The notes beneath the pieces are model-generated. The model saw only the letters and a program-made list of their open reading frames with translations. It ran no database searches and was not told where the DNA came from. DNA of 64,000 nucleotides, from NCBI GenBank assembly GCA_007050995.1, contig VJOU01000009.1, forward strand, positions 1-64,000, written 5' to 3'. This document shows, one piece after another, positions 8,738 through 16,603 of this stretch. Origin of the DNA: Glycocaulis profundi (lineage in GTDB: Bacteria > Pseudomonadota > Alphaproteobacteria > Caulobacterales > Maricaulaceae). Made by a program: the position numbers and the translations under genes. Within the stretch, counting starts at the first letter, position 1; every line of letters starts with the position of its first letter.

Positions 8738-8829
8738 TCTCCGCCGCGCTGATCGTGCTCGCCCTGGCGAGCCAGTCTGACTCTGGCGGAGATGGATCGG
8801 TCGAGGCCTGGATCGAGGCGGGCGGCTGA
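8734..8829 (+). CDS. Possible 31-residue small protein coupled to the unknown curli-locus gene
   Basis: A GTG codon at 8734 overlaps the stop of the preceding gene (GTGA), the usual sign of translational coupling. It opens a short frame that starts ISAALIVLALASQ, a hydrophobic stretch like a signal peptide or membrane segment, then an acidic Gly-rich tail. It ends with TGA at 8827-8829. It may be a genuine small exported peptide, the degraded start of a longer gene, or chance. Confidence 0.3.
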   Translation: MISAALIVLALASQSDSGGDGSVEAWIEAGG

Positions 8830-8954
8830 GACCATATCCCTGATTGTCACGATTGCGTGATTGCTGCGTTGCGGCATGGCCATCAATTCCCGATTGTGCC
8901 ACCGGTTCCCTTCGCTCCGGGGTGGCCCGGCTGCGTCTCCTGAGGGGGCCCACC

Positions 8955-9479
8955 ATGTCTCTTGAAACCCGTCGTCTGAAGGCGCTGCATGATTACGCGA
9001 TCCTCGACACGCCGCCCCACCCGGCGTTCGACAGCCTGACCGCCACCGCCGCGCTGGCGCTTGACGCGCCCATCGCTCTGATTTCGCTGATCGACGCGGA
9101 GCGCCAATGGTTTAAATCCGTCATCGGGCTGGAGCTGACCGAAACGCCCCGCGCCATGTCCTTCTGCGAGCACGCGACGGAAGGCGAAGGAACACTGGCG
9201 GTGCGCGACGCGCGGGACGATCCGCGCTTCGCGGGCAATCCTCTGGTCACCGGTGCGCCGTTCATCCGCGCCTATGCGGGCGCGCCGCTGATCGACTCCG
9301 AAGGCTTCGGGCTGGGCGCGCTGTGCGTGATCGACACCCGCCCCCGGGACTTCTCCGCGCGGGATATGGACATTCTCTCGCATCTGGCTGAGGCCGCCAT
9401 GATCGCGGTGACCAGCCATCGTCTGTCGGGCGCGTTGCAGCGCACGCGGGTAATCCTCGCCGAACGTCTGGCGTCCTGA
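8955..9479 (+). CDS. Stand-alone GAF domain sensor protein
   Basis: A 174-residue cytoplasmic protein made almost entirely of one GAF domain. The pattern RLKALHDYAILDTPP, then IALISLIDAERQWFKSVIGL, FCEHA, the DARDDPRFAGNPLV stretch and GLGALCVIDTRPRDFS is typical of GAF domains usually found at the N-terminus of histidine kinases and diguanylate cyclases. Here no output domain follows, so it may act as a free ligand or redox sensor for a partner, or be the remnant of a larger kinase. TGAGGGGG lies 7 bases before the start at 8955. Confidence 0.85.
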   Translation: MSLETRRLKALHDYAILDTPPHPAFDSLTATAALALDAPIALISLIDAERQWFKSVIGLELTETPRAMSFCEHATEGEGTLAVRDARDDPRFAGNPLVTGAPFIRAYAGAPLIDSEGFGLGALCVIDTRPRDFSARDMDILSHLAEAAMIAVTSHRLSGALQRTRVILAERLAS

Positions 9480-9511
9480 CTTCATAGTCTTTGATGAACG
9501 GCTGACACGAC

Positions 9512-9548
9512 GAAGCCGGCCTTGCCGATGTCGGAGCAGGCCGGCTTC
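9512..9548. terminator. Bidirectional hairpin between convergent genes
   Basis: A perfect 11-bp stem, GAAGCCGGCCT (9512-9522) with AGGCCGGCTTC (9538-9548), lies between the convergent GAF and aminotransferase genes. There is no long T-tract on either side, but the position fits a shared terminator. Confidence 0.6.
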
Positions 9549-9665
9549 ATGTGCGCCTCACGAGGGGGCTGGAGGCGCCGGGGGGAGGTCGCGGCATTTC
9601 TTACCGCAAATGAAGTATGTATCGCCCTTAAATTGAGGTCAATCGGTTTCGGGGCGAGAGGGGGC

Positions 9666-10973
9666 TCATTTCCCTTCAGCCCACCGGGCCATCGCCTCTA
9701 TGCCCTCCACCACGTTCGGCGCATGGCGCTTGAGGAAGCCGTGATCGAGGGTCTCGCCCGCGGCCAGCGCGTCCATCGCCGCGCCGCCCTCGAAATCCAC
9801 ATAGGCCAGGCGCAGCGACAGCTCCGCGGGCGGCCTCCCGAAGGCCGAACCGGGCAGGGTCGCGACGCCGGTCTCCTCCAGCAGGCGTTCGCAGAGCTGC
9901 TGGCTGGTCTCGATCCCGCGCGCGGCGAGGCGGTCCTTCAGCGGATCGAAATTGGGGAAGGCGTAGAACCCGCCCCCGATGGGGTTCACCTCCGCCCCCG
10001 CCGCCGTCAGCGTGTCGGACACAAAACCGGCCAGCGCCTTCAGCACGGCGCGCGAGCGCTCCAGATAGGCGTCCATCTCCGCCCCGCCATCGAACCCGGC
10101 GATGGCTGCGTGCTGGATGGGGGCGGAGACCGAGGTGTAGGTCTCGCTGGCCGCGGCGGCCATGGCGTCCTTCAGCCAGGACAGGGATTTGGGGAAGGCG
10201 AAGAAGCCCAGCCGCCATCCGCCCGCTCCCGCCCATTTGGACAGCCCGTCGGAGATGATCGTGCCGCCGCGATAGTGCCGGGCCGCCGAGACGTGATCGC
10301 CGTCGAACTGCACCCCGCCATAGATCTCGTCCGACAGCAGCAGCACCCGGTGATCGCGCGCGACCTGGGCGATCCGGTCGAGATTGTCCGGCGTGTAGGT
10401 GGTGCCCGTGGGATTGCCGGGGCTGTTGAGGATCAGCAGGCGCGGACGGTGGGGATCGTCCTGGCAGACCGCCTTGAGCGCGCGGGGGGTGACGCCCAGA
10501 CCGGTCTCGATCTCTGTGGGCAGCCAGATGATCCGCCGCCCGAGTATCTGGGCCTGGGGCGCGTAGGAGACCCAGCTGGGCGTGGGGATGACCAGATCGC
10601 CGTAATAGGCGAGCTGGACCAGGAACATCAGCTCCTTGGTGCCCGGCCCGATCAGGATGTCCTCAGGATCGAAGTTCAGCCCTTGGGTCCGTTCGAGATA
10701 GCCGCAGATGGATTCGCGAAGCGGCCGCAGGCCCTGGACGGGCAGGTAGTCCTTCTGGTGGGCGTTGTCGGACAGCGCGCGGCGCATGATCTCCGGCACG
10801 GGGAAGGGCGACTGGCCCAGCCCCAGCCGCCGCACGGTCCGCCCGGCCTTCGCCAGTTCCGCGGACCGTTCGTTGATCGCCAGCGTCGCCGACAGGCCCA
10901 GCCCGCGGATGTTGAGATTGAGTTGCACGGAGGGGGAGAGCTCGAGCGGTTCAGGCGGAGCGTTGGCGAGCAT
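9666..10973 (-). CDS. PLP-dependent class I/II aminotransferase
   Basis: A 435-residue cytoplasmic aminotransferase of fold type I. Visible signatures are the N-terminal LGLGQSPFPVP, YLPVQGLRPLRESI, the PLP-phosphate region IGPGTKELMFL, the substrate loop LLILNSPGNPTGTTY, LLSDEIYGGV (Asp contacting the PLP nitrogen) and ISDGLSKWAGAGGWRLG, which contains the Schiff-base lysine and the conserved Arg. The pattern is that of aspartate/aromatic/alanine-type enzymes, but the donor and acceptor cannot be read from the sequence. It is divergent from the Rieske-less oxygenase gene across a 381-base region, so the two may be coregulated. Confidence 0.9.
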   Translation of the reverse strand: MLANAPPEPLELSPSVQLNLNIRGLGLSATLAINERSAELAKAGRTVRRLGLGQSPFPVPEIMRRALSDNAHQKDYLPVQGLRPLRESICGYLERTQGLNFDPEDILIGPGTKELMFLVQLAYYGDLVIPTPSWVSYAPQAQILGRRIIWLPTEIETGLGVTPRALKAVCQDDPHRPRLLILNSPGNPTGTTYTPDNLDRIAQVARDHRVLLLSDEIYGGVQFDGDHVSAARHYRGGTIISDGLSKWAGAGGWRLGFFAFPKSLSWLKDAMAAAASETYTSVSAPIQHAAIAGFDGGAEMDAYLERSRAVLKALAGFVSDTLTAAGAEVNPIGGGFYAFPNFDPLKDRLAARGIETSQQLCERLLEETGVATLPGSAFGRPPAELSLRLAYVDFEGGAAMDALAAGETLDHGFLKRHAPNVVEGIEAMARWAEGK

Positions 10974-11354
10974 GGCGGAGGGTCCTGATCTGGCTTTGCG
11001 CGCAAGGATAACCCGCTTTGCAGGGCGGGCGGCAAGCGGCGCCAGTCCCATCGGCTCACGGAAAGTTTCCCACAGAGTTTCAATGTCGCAGTCAGAAAGC
11101 TGTCGCGGAATTGATTCAATCAAGTTAGGTTGTCTGTGATCCTTAACGGGATCATGCGCTTCATTGGACGGGAGCGGCGGCCCACCCCCGGGTCGCCGTT
11201 TCCATTTGTGGCTCCGGAACGCGCCCCGACCCGCCGGTTTCCCTGCCTTGTCCCGCCCGTTACACGGCCTGTGCCGTCCGTCTTGCGGCCCGGATAATTG
11301 TATCGCAAGGTAGTTGGCGTTCGCCGTTCCGGCGTCCGCGATATCGGGGGCGTC
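10974..11354. other. Divergent intergenic region with a palindrome
   Basis: 381 bases between two divergent genes. They hold a perfect 13-base palindrome (11111-11123) in a locally AT-richer segment (about 11090-11150) that probably contains the promoters. The remaining part is GC-rich without a recognisable gene. Confidence 0.45.
11111..11123. promoter_or_regulatory. Palindrome TTGATT-C-AATCAA, candidate operator
   Basis: A perfect 13-base inverted repeat in the divergent region upstream of both the aminotransferase and the oxygenase-like gene. Its symmetry suits a dimeric regulator. No local regulator gene is seen. Confidence 0.4.
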
Positions 11355-12305
11355 ATGACGATTCAGAGCTGCGCCGGCTCGCTGCACACGCTCAAATCCG
11401 AGCCGGAACCGGCGGCTGCGGATCGTGCCTGCCCGCCTGCGGACGACGGTTTCATCCGCGATGTCTGGTATGTCGCCGCGCTGGCGACGGAGCTCAGGCG
11501 CGAACCGCTCCGGACCTGCCTGATGGGCGAAGCGCTTTCGCTGCGCCGCGATGCTGACGGCGTCACGCTGGACGGGCCTGAGGGCTGGACGGCGCGGGAC
11601 AGCGAGGGGCTGGTCTGGGTCCATGTGCCGTCCGATCCCCGCGCCGGGCCGCCCGCCGAGGGCCCGCCCCGGTTCGAGGGGCCGGGCGGCAAGGTGCGCT
11701 TCGTCGAGACCGCGACCCTGCCGGGCCATTTCGACGACGCGGTCTACGGCCTGCTCGACCCCGCCCACGGGCCTTACGTCCATGCCAGCCCGCTCTGGCG
11801 CTCCTCGCGCACGCTGAAGGAGAAGGCCAAGGCGTACGAGCCCACTCATCTGGGCTTCACCATGATGGCTCACGCCCCGGTCAACTCGACGGCCTACCGC
11901 CTGATCGGGGGCGGGGTGCAGGTGCAGATCGGCTTCCAGCTTCCCGCCCTGCGCTCGGAATCGATCTGGAACGCGAAGAACCGGGTGCTGGGCCTGACCG
12001 CCCTGACGCCGGTGGACGCGCAGACCACGATCATCCGGCAGATCTTCTACTGGGACTCCGCCATCCTGAATCTGGTCCGGCCCTTCGCGCGCGCCGTCAC
12101 CCGGCCCTTCCTGCAGCAGGACGTGACCATCATGGCCATGCGCCAGCAGGGGCTGAAGCACCAGCCGCGCCAGATGCTGATCCGCGACGCGGACCAGCTT
12201 TACATCTGGTACCAGAAGCTGAAGGCCGAATGGCAGGCCAGCCGGGCGGAGGGACGCGGGTTCGAGAACCCGGTCAGACCCGCCACCCTGCGCTGGCGGA
12301 CCTAG
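11355..12305 (+). CDS. Rieske-less paralogue of a ring-hydroxylating oxygenase alpha subunit
   Basis: A 316-residue protein clearly related to the full-length oxygenase at 21659-22747. Both start with FIR-x2-WY-x-A and end FENPV-[RK]-PATLRWR, and both share GLKH-x-PR-x-MLI-x-DAD near the end. Between about residues 75 and 95 the Rieske [2Fe-2S] segment of the paralogue (CPHR and CPYHGW, about 85 residues) is simply missing and replaced by a short linker. The mononuclear-iron motif DPAHGPYVH (D-x2-H-x4-H) and the downstream Asp are kept. The frame is intact with a plausible start, so this is not an obvious pseudogene. It cannot take electrons through its own Rieske centre. It could be a regulatory partner, a non-redox iron enzyme or a decaying copy. 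Confidence 0.8.
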   Translation: MTIQSCAGSLHTLKSEPEPAAADRACPPADDGFIRDVWYVAALATELRREPLRTCLMGEALSLRRDADGVTLDGPEGWTARDSEGLVWVHVPSDPRAGPPAEGPPRFEGPGGKVRFVETATLPGHFDDAVYGLLDPAHGPYVHASPLWRSSRTLKEKAKAYEPTHLGFTMMAHAPVNSTAYRLIGGGVQVQIGFQLPALRSESIWNAKNRVLGLTALTPVDAQTTIIRQIFYWDSAILNLVRPFARAVTRPFLQQDVTIMAMRQQGLKHQPRQMLIRDADQLYIWYQKLKAEWQASRAEGRGFENPVRPATLRWRT

Positions 12306-13027
12306 CCCTTGAAGCCCAGCGCGACCAGATAGGTCTCCGAGCTGTCCGAACGGCTGGCGGCGGGCTTGGCGTGGCGGACCTTTTCAAAGCGCGGCTTGAG
12401 CCGGGCGAGGATTTCGCCCTCGGTGCCGCCCTGGAAGGCCTTGGCGATGAAGGCGCCGCCCGGCTTCAGGGTCTCCAGCGCGAACTCGGCGGCCTCCTCG
12501 ACCAGAGCGACGATCCTGAGGTGATCGGTCTTGCGATGGCCGGTCGTCCAGGGCGCGAGGTCGGACAGCACCACGTCCGCCGGCCCGCCCAGCGCGGCCT
12601 TGACCGCGTCGGGGGCGCCGGGATCGGTGAAGTCCATCTCGATCAGATCCGCGCCGGGGATGGGCTCCATCTCCAGAAGGTCGATGCCCACCACCTTGGC
12701 CGCGCCGCGCTTGAGCGTGACCTGCACCCAGCCGCCCGGCGCCGCGCCCAGATCGACCACGGCCGCGCCGCGTTTCAGGACGCGGAACTTGTCGTCGAGC
12801 TCGATCAGCTTGAAGGCCGCGCGGCTGCGCCAGCCCTCCATCTTCGCGCGCTGGACGTACGGGTCGTTGAGCTGGCGTTCCAGCCAGAGCTTGGAGGATA
12901 TCTTCCGCCCGCGGGCGGTCTTGACCTTGGTGTGGAACTGCTTGGCCGCGCGGCTGTCGCCGCCTTTGGTCACGGGGCCGGAGCGCCTGCGGCGGCGCGG
13001 CTCCTCGCCATCCTTGCCGTCAGTCAT
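12302..13027 (-). CDS. rlmE: 23S rRNA 2'-O-ribose methyltransferase RlmE (FtsJ/RrmJ)
   Basis: A 241-residue SAM-dependent methyltransferase that modifies U2552 in the A-loop of 23S rRNA. The SAM-binding motif [14 protein letters not shown] is present, and the K-D-K-E catalytic tetrad can be read in [23 protein letters not shown] and [10 protein letters not shown] basic N-terminal extension ([10 protein letters not shown]) precedes the core, as in other alphaproteobacterial members. Its start overlaps the end of the upstream ppx/gppA gene by 8 bases, so the two form an operon. Its stop shares the tetranucleotide CTAG with the convergent oxygenase-like gene. Confidence 0.95.
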   Translation of the reverse strand: MTDGKDGEEPRRRRRSGPVTKGGDSRAAKQFHTKVKTARGRKISSKLWLERQLNDPYVQRAKMEGWRSRAAFKLIELDDKFRVLKRGAAVVDLGAAPGGWVQVTLKRGAAKVVGIDLLEMEPIPGADLIEMDFTDPGAPDAVKAALGGPADVVLSDLAPWTTGHRKTDHLRIVALVEEAAEFALETLKPGGAFIAKAFQGGTEGEILARLKPRFEKVRHAKPAASRSDSSETYLVALGFKG

Positions 13028-14123
13028 CGGACGCTCCGTTCGGTTTGCGCCGGGCCCGGCGGCCGCGGCGGCGTTTCTTGCGCATCAGGTTCAGCAGCAG
13101 CCCTTCGCGCAGGCCCCGGTCGCCCACGCGCAGCCGCTCGGTGGGCCAGGCCTCCATGACCGCTTCCAGGATCGCGCAGCCCGCCAGCACCAGATCGGCG
13201 CGCTCGGTCCCGATGCAGCCCTCCTGCGCCCGGCCCTTCGCGTCCTTGGACGACAGCCGGTCGCAGGCGGCGCGGGTCTCGTCGGCGGTCATCCACAGCC
13301 CGTCCACCCGGGAGCGGTCATAGCGCTCGAGATTGAGATGCACCCCCGCCACGGAGGTCACCGTGCCCGAGGTGCCGACCATGTGGGCCATGCCCGCCTC
13401 GAACACCGGCCGCAGGCGGCGCGCGCCCTTGGGCGCGTTCATCAGCGAATGCACGTGCGCTTTCATGCCCGCGTACCATTCGTCCCGGCCCTCTGAGGGC
13501 TCGGGGAAGCGCTCGGACAGCGTCACCACGCCCACCGGCATGGTCGACCAGCCGCGCAGGGGCGGGCGGCCTCCGCCGTCGAAGCCGCCGCGATTGCGCC
13601 ACTCGGCGACATCCACCCAGCACATCTCCGTCGAGCCGCCGCCGATATCGACCACCACGGCCGCGTCGGCGGCCTCGTCGAGCAGGTCCAGGCTGCCCTG
13701 CACGGCCAGACGGGCCTCCTCCTCGGCGGTGATGCAGTCCAGCTCCAGCCCTGTCTCGGCCTTGACCCGTTCCAGGAAGGCGCCGCCGTTGGCCGCCGCG
13801 CGGCAGGCCTCGGTGGCGACGGCGCGGATTTTCGTGACGTTGCGGCGCTGGAGCTTCTGCGCGCAGATGCCCAGCGCTTCGACCGCCCGGTCCATGGCCG
13901 CCTCGGACAGGGCGCCGGTCGCGCCCAGCCCTTCGCCCAGCCGGACGATGCGCGAATAGGCGTCCACCACGCGGAAGCCCCCCGGCGTGCGCCGGGCGAG
14001 CAGCATGCGGCAGTTGTTGGTGCCCAGGTCGATCGCGCCATAGACCGTGTCATCGGTCCGGCGAGAGCGATTCCGCCTGGATGCCTGGCGCGCCGGTGGG
14101 GGTCCGGCTGCGGCCTGTGCCAT
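13020..14123 (-). CDS. Ppx/GppA family phosphatase
   Basis: A 367-residue member of the exopolyphosphatase / guanosine pentaphosphate phosphohydrolase family (ASKHA fold). Key motifs are [15 protein letters not shown] (first phosphate loop), [18 protein letters not shown] with the catalytic Glu, [11 protein letters not shown] (second phosphate loop) and [14 protein letters not shown]. It lacks the C-terminal HD-like extension of E. coli Ppx and corresponds to the short form. The N- and C-termini are basic. It may trim polyphosphate or (p)ppGpp, and the sequence does not decide between these. It is the first gene of an operon with rlmE. Confidence 0.9.
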   Translation of the reverse strand: MAQAAAGPPPARQASRRNRSRRTDDTVYGAIDLGTNNCRMLLARRTPGGFRVVDAYSRIVRLGEGLGATGALSEAAMDRAVEALGICAQKLQRRNVTKIRAVATEACRAAANGGAFLERVKAETGLELDCITAEEEARLAVQGSLDLLDEAADAAVVVDIGGGSTEMCWVDVAEWRNRGGFDGGGRPPLRGWSTMPVGVVTLSERFPEPSEGRDEWYAGMKAHVHSLMNAPKGARRLRPVFEAGMAHMVGTSGTVTSVAGVHLNLERYDRSRVDGLWMTADETRAACDRLSSKDAKGRAQEGCIGTERADLVLAGCAILEAVMEAWPTERLRVGDRGLREGLLLNLMRKKRRRGRRARRKPNGASDD

Positions 14124-14375
14124 GGCGCGCGTCCCTTTTCAGGTCCGCTGCGGGTCCGTCATGATGGTGGGCGCGCGTGAAAACGGCGCCTCCGCCCTCA
14201 TCCGCTCGGGCCCGAACGGACGTAATTCAGCAATATGTGTCGCGACCATAGCACGCATCGGCGGTGCGCAAAGCGGCGCTGCGGGCGCGGGCTGTCATGA
14301 ATTGTGCAAGAGCCGCTGGCGCGGCGGCGCGCCCGCCTTATTTTCCATGCCCCAGCAGAGCCGGACCCGACGTGA

Positions 14376-14714
14376 ATGACTGATACCCGACAGGCGAGAT
14401 TTTCCATCGGCGACGTGGTGCGCCACCGGATCTTCCCGTTCCGGGGGGTGGTGTTCGACGTGGATCCCGAATTCGCCAACACCGAGGAGTGGTGGCTGTC
14501 CATTCCCGAGGAGATCCGTCCGCGCCGGGACCAGCCTTTCTACCACCTGCTCGCGGAGAACGCGGAGAGCTTCTACACGGCCTATGTGTCCGAGCAGAAC
14601 CTGCTGCCCGACGCGGAGAACGGCGCGGTGGGCCACCCGGAGACCGCCGAGCTTTTCGAACGCTTCGACGGCGAGCGGTACCGCCTCAGGGGCGGGGCGG
14701 CGGGTGCGAACTAA
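14376..14714 (+). CDS. hspQ: Heat shock protein HspQ (YccV-like)
   Basis: A 112-residue protein of the HspQ/hemimethylated-DNA-binding family. It matches the family from ARFSIGDVVRHRIFPFRGVV through DVDPEF and EEWW to QPFYHLLAE and YVSEQNLLPD, and its length is typical. In enterobacteria HspQ modulates DnaA stability and acts as a specificity factor for Lon protease. It stands alone, divergent from ppx/gppA across 252 bases, and ends just before a palindromic repeat shared with the convergent hydrolase gene. Confidence 0.93.
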   Translation: MTDTRQARFSIGDVVRHRIFPFRGVVFDVDPEFANTEEWWLSIPEEIRPRRDQPFYHLLAENAESFYTAYVSEQNLLPDAENGAVGHPETAELFERFDGERYRLRGGAAGAN

Positions 14715-14742
14715 GGGCGAAGGCCCTGAGCATCATCCAGCG

Positions 14743-14828
14743 TCTTCCCGGCGGACGCCGGGATCCAGGGGCAGGGCACAGGCCGTGCTGCAGTTCAGCG
14801 TCCTGGACCCCGGCTTTCGCCGGGGAAA
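14743..14828. repeat. Long imperfect palindrome (REP-like) between convergent genes
   Basis: The left arm CTTCCCGGCGGACGCCGGG, then ATCCAGG, is an imperfect inverted copy of the right arm CCTGG-ACCCCGGCTTTCGCCGGGG. Elements with the same CCCGG...CCGGGAT core occur at 20266-20355 and 29594-29623. It lies between the 3' ends of hspQ and the fumarylacetoacetase-family gene and may serve as a terminator for both. Confidence 0.65.
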
Positions 14829-14844
14829 CCGCTGAGAGCGTCCC

Positions 14845-15858
14845 CTACCGCTCGTACCGCACCACCTCCTGCTCGATCGCCCCGAACACGGACTTGCCGT
14901 CGCGGCCCTTCATTTCGATGCGGATGGTGTCGCCCGGCTTCATGAAGGGGGTCCGGGGGGCGCCGTCATAGATCGTCTCGATCATGCGGACCTCGGCGAT
15001 GCACGAATAGCCCTTGCCGCCCTCGCTGATCGGCTTGCCCGGCCCGCCATCGAGCTTGTTGGACACCGTGCCGGAGCCCACGATCGTTCCCGCGGTCAGG
15101 GGGCGGGTCTTGGCGACGTGCGCGACCAGCTGGGGGAAGTCGAAGGTCATGTCGACCTCGCAGTCCGGCTCGCCGAAGGTCTCCCCGTTATAGCGCGAGC
15201 GCAGGGGCAGGCTGACCTTGTGGCCGTCCCACGCCTCGCCCAGCTCGTCGGGCGTGACTGCGACCGGCGAGAAGGCGCAGGGCGGCTTGGACTGGAAGAA
15301 GCCGAAGCCCTTGCCCAGCTCGGCGGGGATCAGGCCGCGCAGGGACACGTCGTTGACCAGCACGATCAGGCGGATGGCGTCCTTCGCCTCCTCAGGGGTG
15401 ATGCCCTGGGGCGCGTCGCCGGTGATGACACAGACCTCCGCCTCGAAATCGAGCCCCCAGGCGTCGTCGCCCAGCGGGATGGGATCGCGCGGCGCGAGGA
15501 AGGCGTCCGAGCCGCCCTGATACATCAGCGGATCGGTCCAGAAGCTCTCGGGCAGCTCCGCGCCACGGGCCTTGCGGACCAGCTCCACGTGATTGACGTA
15601 GGCCGAGCCGTCCGCCCACTGGAAGGCGCGGGGAAGGGGGCTCATCGCCTCGTGCTCGTGGAAGCGCTCGCGGGGGATGGATTCGCGGTGCAGCTCATCG
15701 GACAGCGTGCGCAGCTCGGGCTCGCAGCGCTCCCAGTCGTCCAGCGCCGCCTGCAGGGTGGGCGCGATCCGGGTCGCGTCCGTGCACCAGGCGAGGTCTT
15801 TGGAGACCACCACCAGGCGGCCGTCGCGCGTTGCGTTTTTGAGGGTGGCGAGCTTCAT
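14845..15858 (-). CDS. Fumarylacetoacetate hydrolase family protein
   Basis: A 337-residue enzyme of the FAH superfamily. The start at 15858 (MKLATLKNATRDGRL) is favoured because its ATG overlaps the stop of the upstream carbonic anhydrase gene (ATGA). The metal-binding segment DFEAEVCVITGD with its acidic ligands, the ND-x-SLRGL stretch, GFGFFQSKPPCAFSPV and GTIVGSGTVSN near the end are characteristic of the short bacterial fumarylacetoacetases. Its operon partner is homogentisate dioxygenase, so the most likely reaction is hydrolysis of (maleyl/)fumarylacetoacetate at the end of tyrosine breakdown. A maleylacetoacetate isomerase gene is not seen nearby. Confidence 0.88.
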   Translation of the reverse strand: MKLATLKNATRDGRLVVVSKDLAWCTDATRIAPTLQAALDDWERCEPELRTLSDELHRESIPRERFHEHEAMSPLPRAFQWADGSAYVNHVELVRKARGAELPESFWTDPLMYQGGSDAFLAPRDPIPLGDDAWGLDFEAEVCVITGDAPQGITPEEAKDAIRLIVLVNDVSLRGLIPAELGKGFGFFQSKPPCAFSPVAVTPDELGEAWDGHKVSLPLRSRYNGETFGEPDCEVDMTFDFPQLVAHVAKTRPLTAGTIVGSGTVSNKLDGGPGKPISEGGKGYSCIAEVRMIETIYDGAPRTPFMKPGDTIRIEMKGRDGKSVFGAIEQEVVRYER

Positions 15859-16520
15859 GGGGTGTGCGTCCTGCTTGCTTGTTCGTTGTCGAGTTCGGCG
15901 CTGACCGAGCGGAACGTGCCGTCGGCCTGCAGCCATTCCAGATCGCCGTCCGCGATGCCGAAGCGCGCCCCGTGAAGGGTCAGCGCGCCGGATTTCACCG
16001 CGTCGGCGACGAAGGGAAAGCCCATCAGCCGGCCGATGGAGTGGCGCACCGAGCGCAGCTCCATGTCGTCGCTGAGGGTGGCGTCGTCGGTCTCGCCCAG
16101 CTCGGCGATGGCTTCGGCGCGCACGGGCACGAGCGGGTCGATCCAGCGTTCGAGGAATTCGGTGCCCGCCGCCCCGCCGGTGGCCGCGGCGTGAACCCCG
16201 CCGCAGCTCTTGTGGCCCAGCACGACGATATGCCCGACCTTGAGTGCCTTGACCGCGAACTCCAGCGCCGCCGAGACGCCGTGGTGTGCGCCGTCAGGCT
16301 CGTAGGGCGGGACCAGATTGGCCACGTTGCGCACGACGAACAGCTCGCCCGGGCCCGCGTCGAAGATCGCGCCGGGATCCACCCGGCTGTCCGCGCACCC
16401 GATGATCAGGGCATGGGGCGTCTGGCCCTTGGCCAGCTCGCGCCATTCCCGCTGCTTCTTCTCGAATTTGTCGGCACGGAAACGCCGGAAGCCATCCTTG
16501 AGCGGGGAGGGTATGGGCAT
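15855..16520 (-). CDS. Beta-class carbonic anhydrase
   Basis: A 221-residue beta-carbonic anhydrase that interconverts CO2 and bicarbonate. The zinc ligands are visible in IIGCADSRVDP (Cys and Asp) and LGHKSCGGV (His and Cys), with the conserved VVRNVANLVPPYEPDG between them and EFAVKALKVGHIVV before the His. There is no signal peptide, so it is cytoplasmic. It sits between hmgA and the FAH-family gene on the same strand, 83 bases after hmgA and overlapping the next gene by 4 bases, an unusual place for this enzyme. Confidence 0.93.
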   Translation of the reverse strand: MPIPSPLKDGFRRFRADKFEKKQREWRELAKGQTPHALIIGCADSRVDPGAIFDAGPGELFVVRNVANLVPPYEPDGAHHGVSAALEFAVKALKVGHIVVLGHKSCGGVHAAATGGAAGTEFLERWIDPLVPVRAEAIAELGETDDATLSDDMELRSVRHSIGRLMGFPFVADAVKSGALTLHGARFGIADGDLEWLQADGTFRSVSAELDNEQASRTHTP

Positions 16521-16603
16521 GGAGAACTCCTCAAGCTGATGGCGGCGGGGCAGATGGACCTATCGGCTCGGGGCGGGCCTGTCGAGCCCGCCCCGGCGGA
16601 TCG

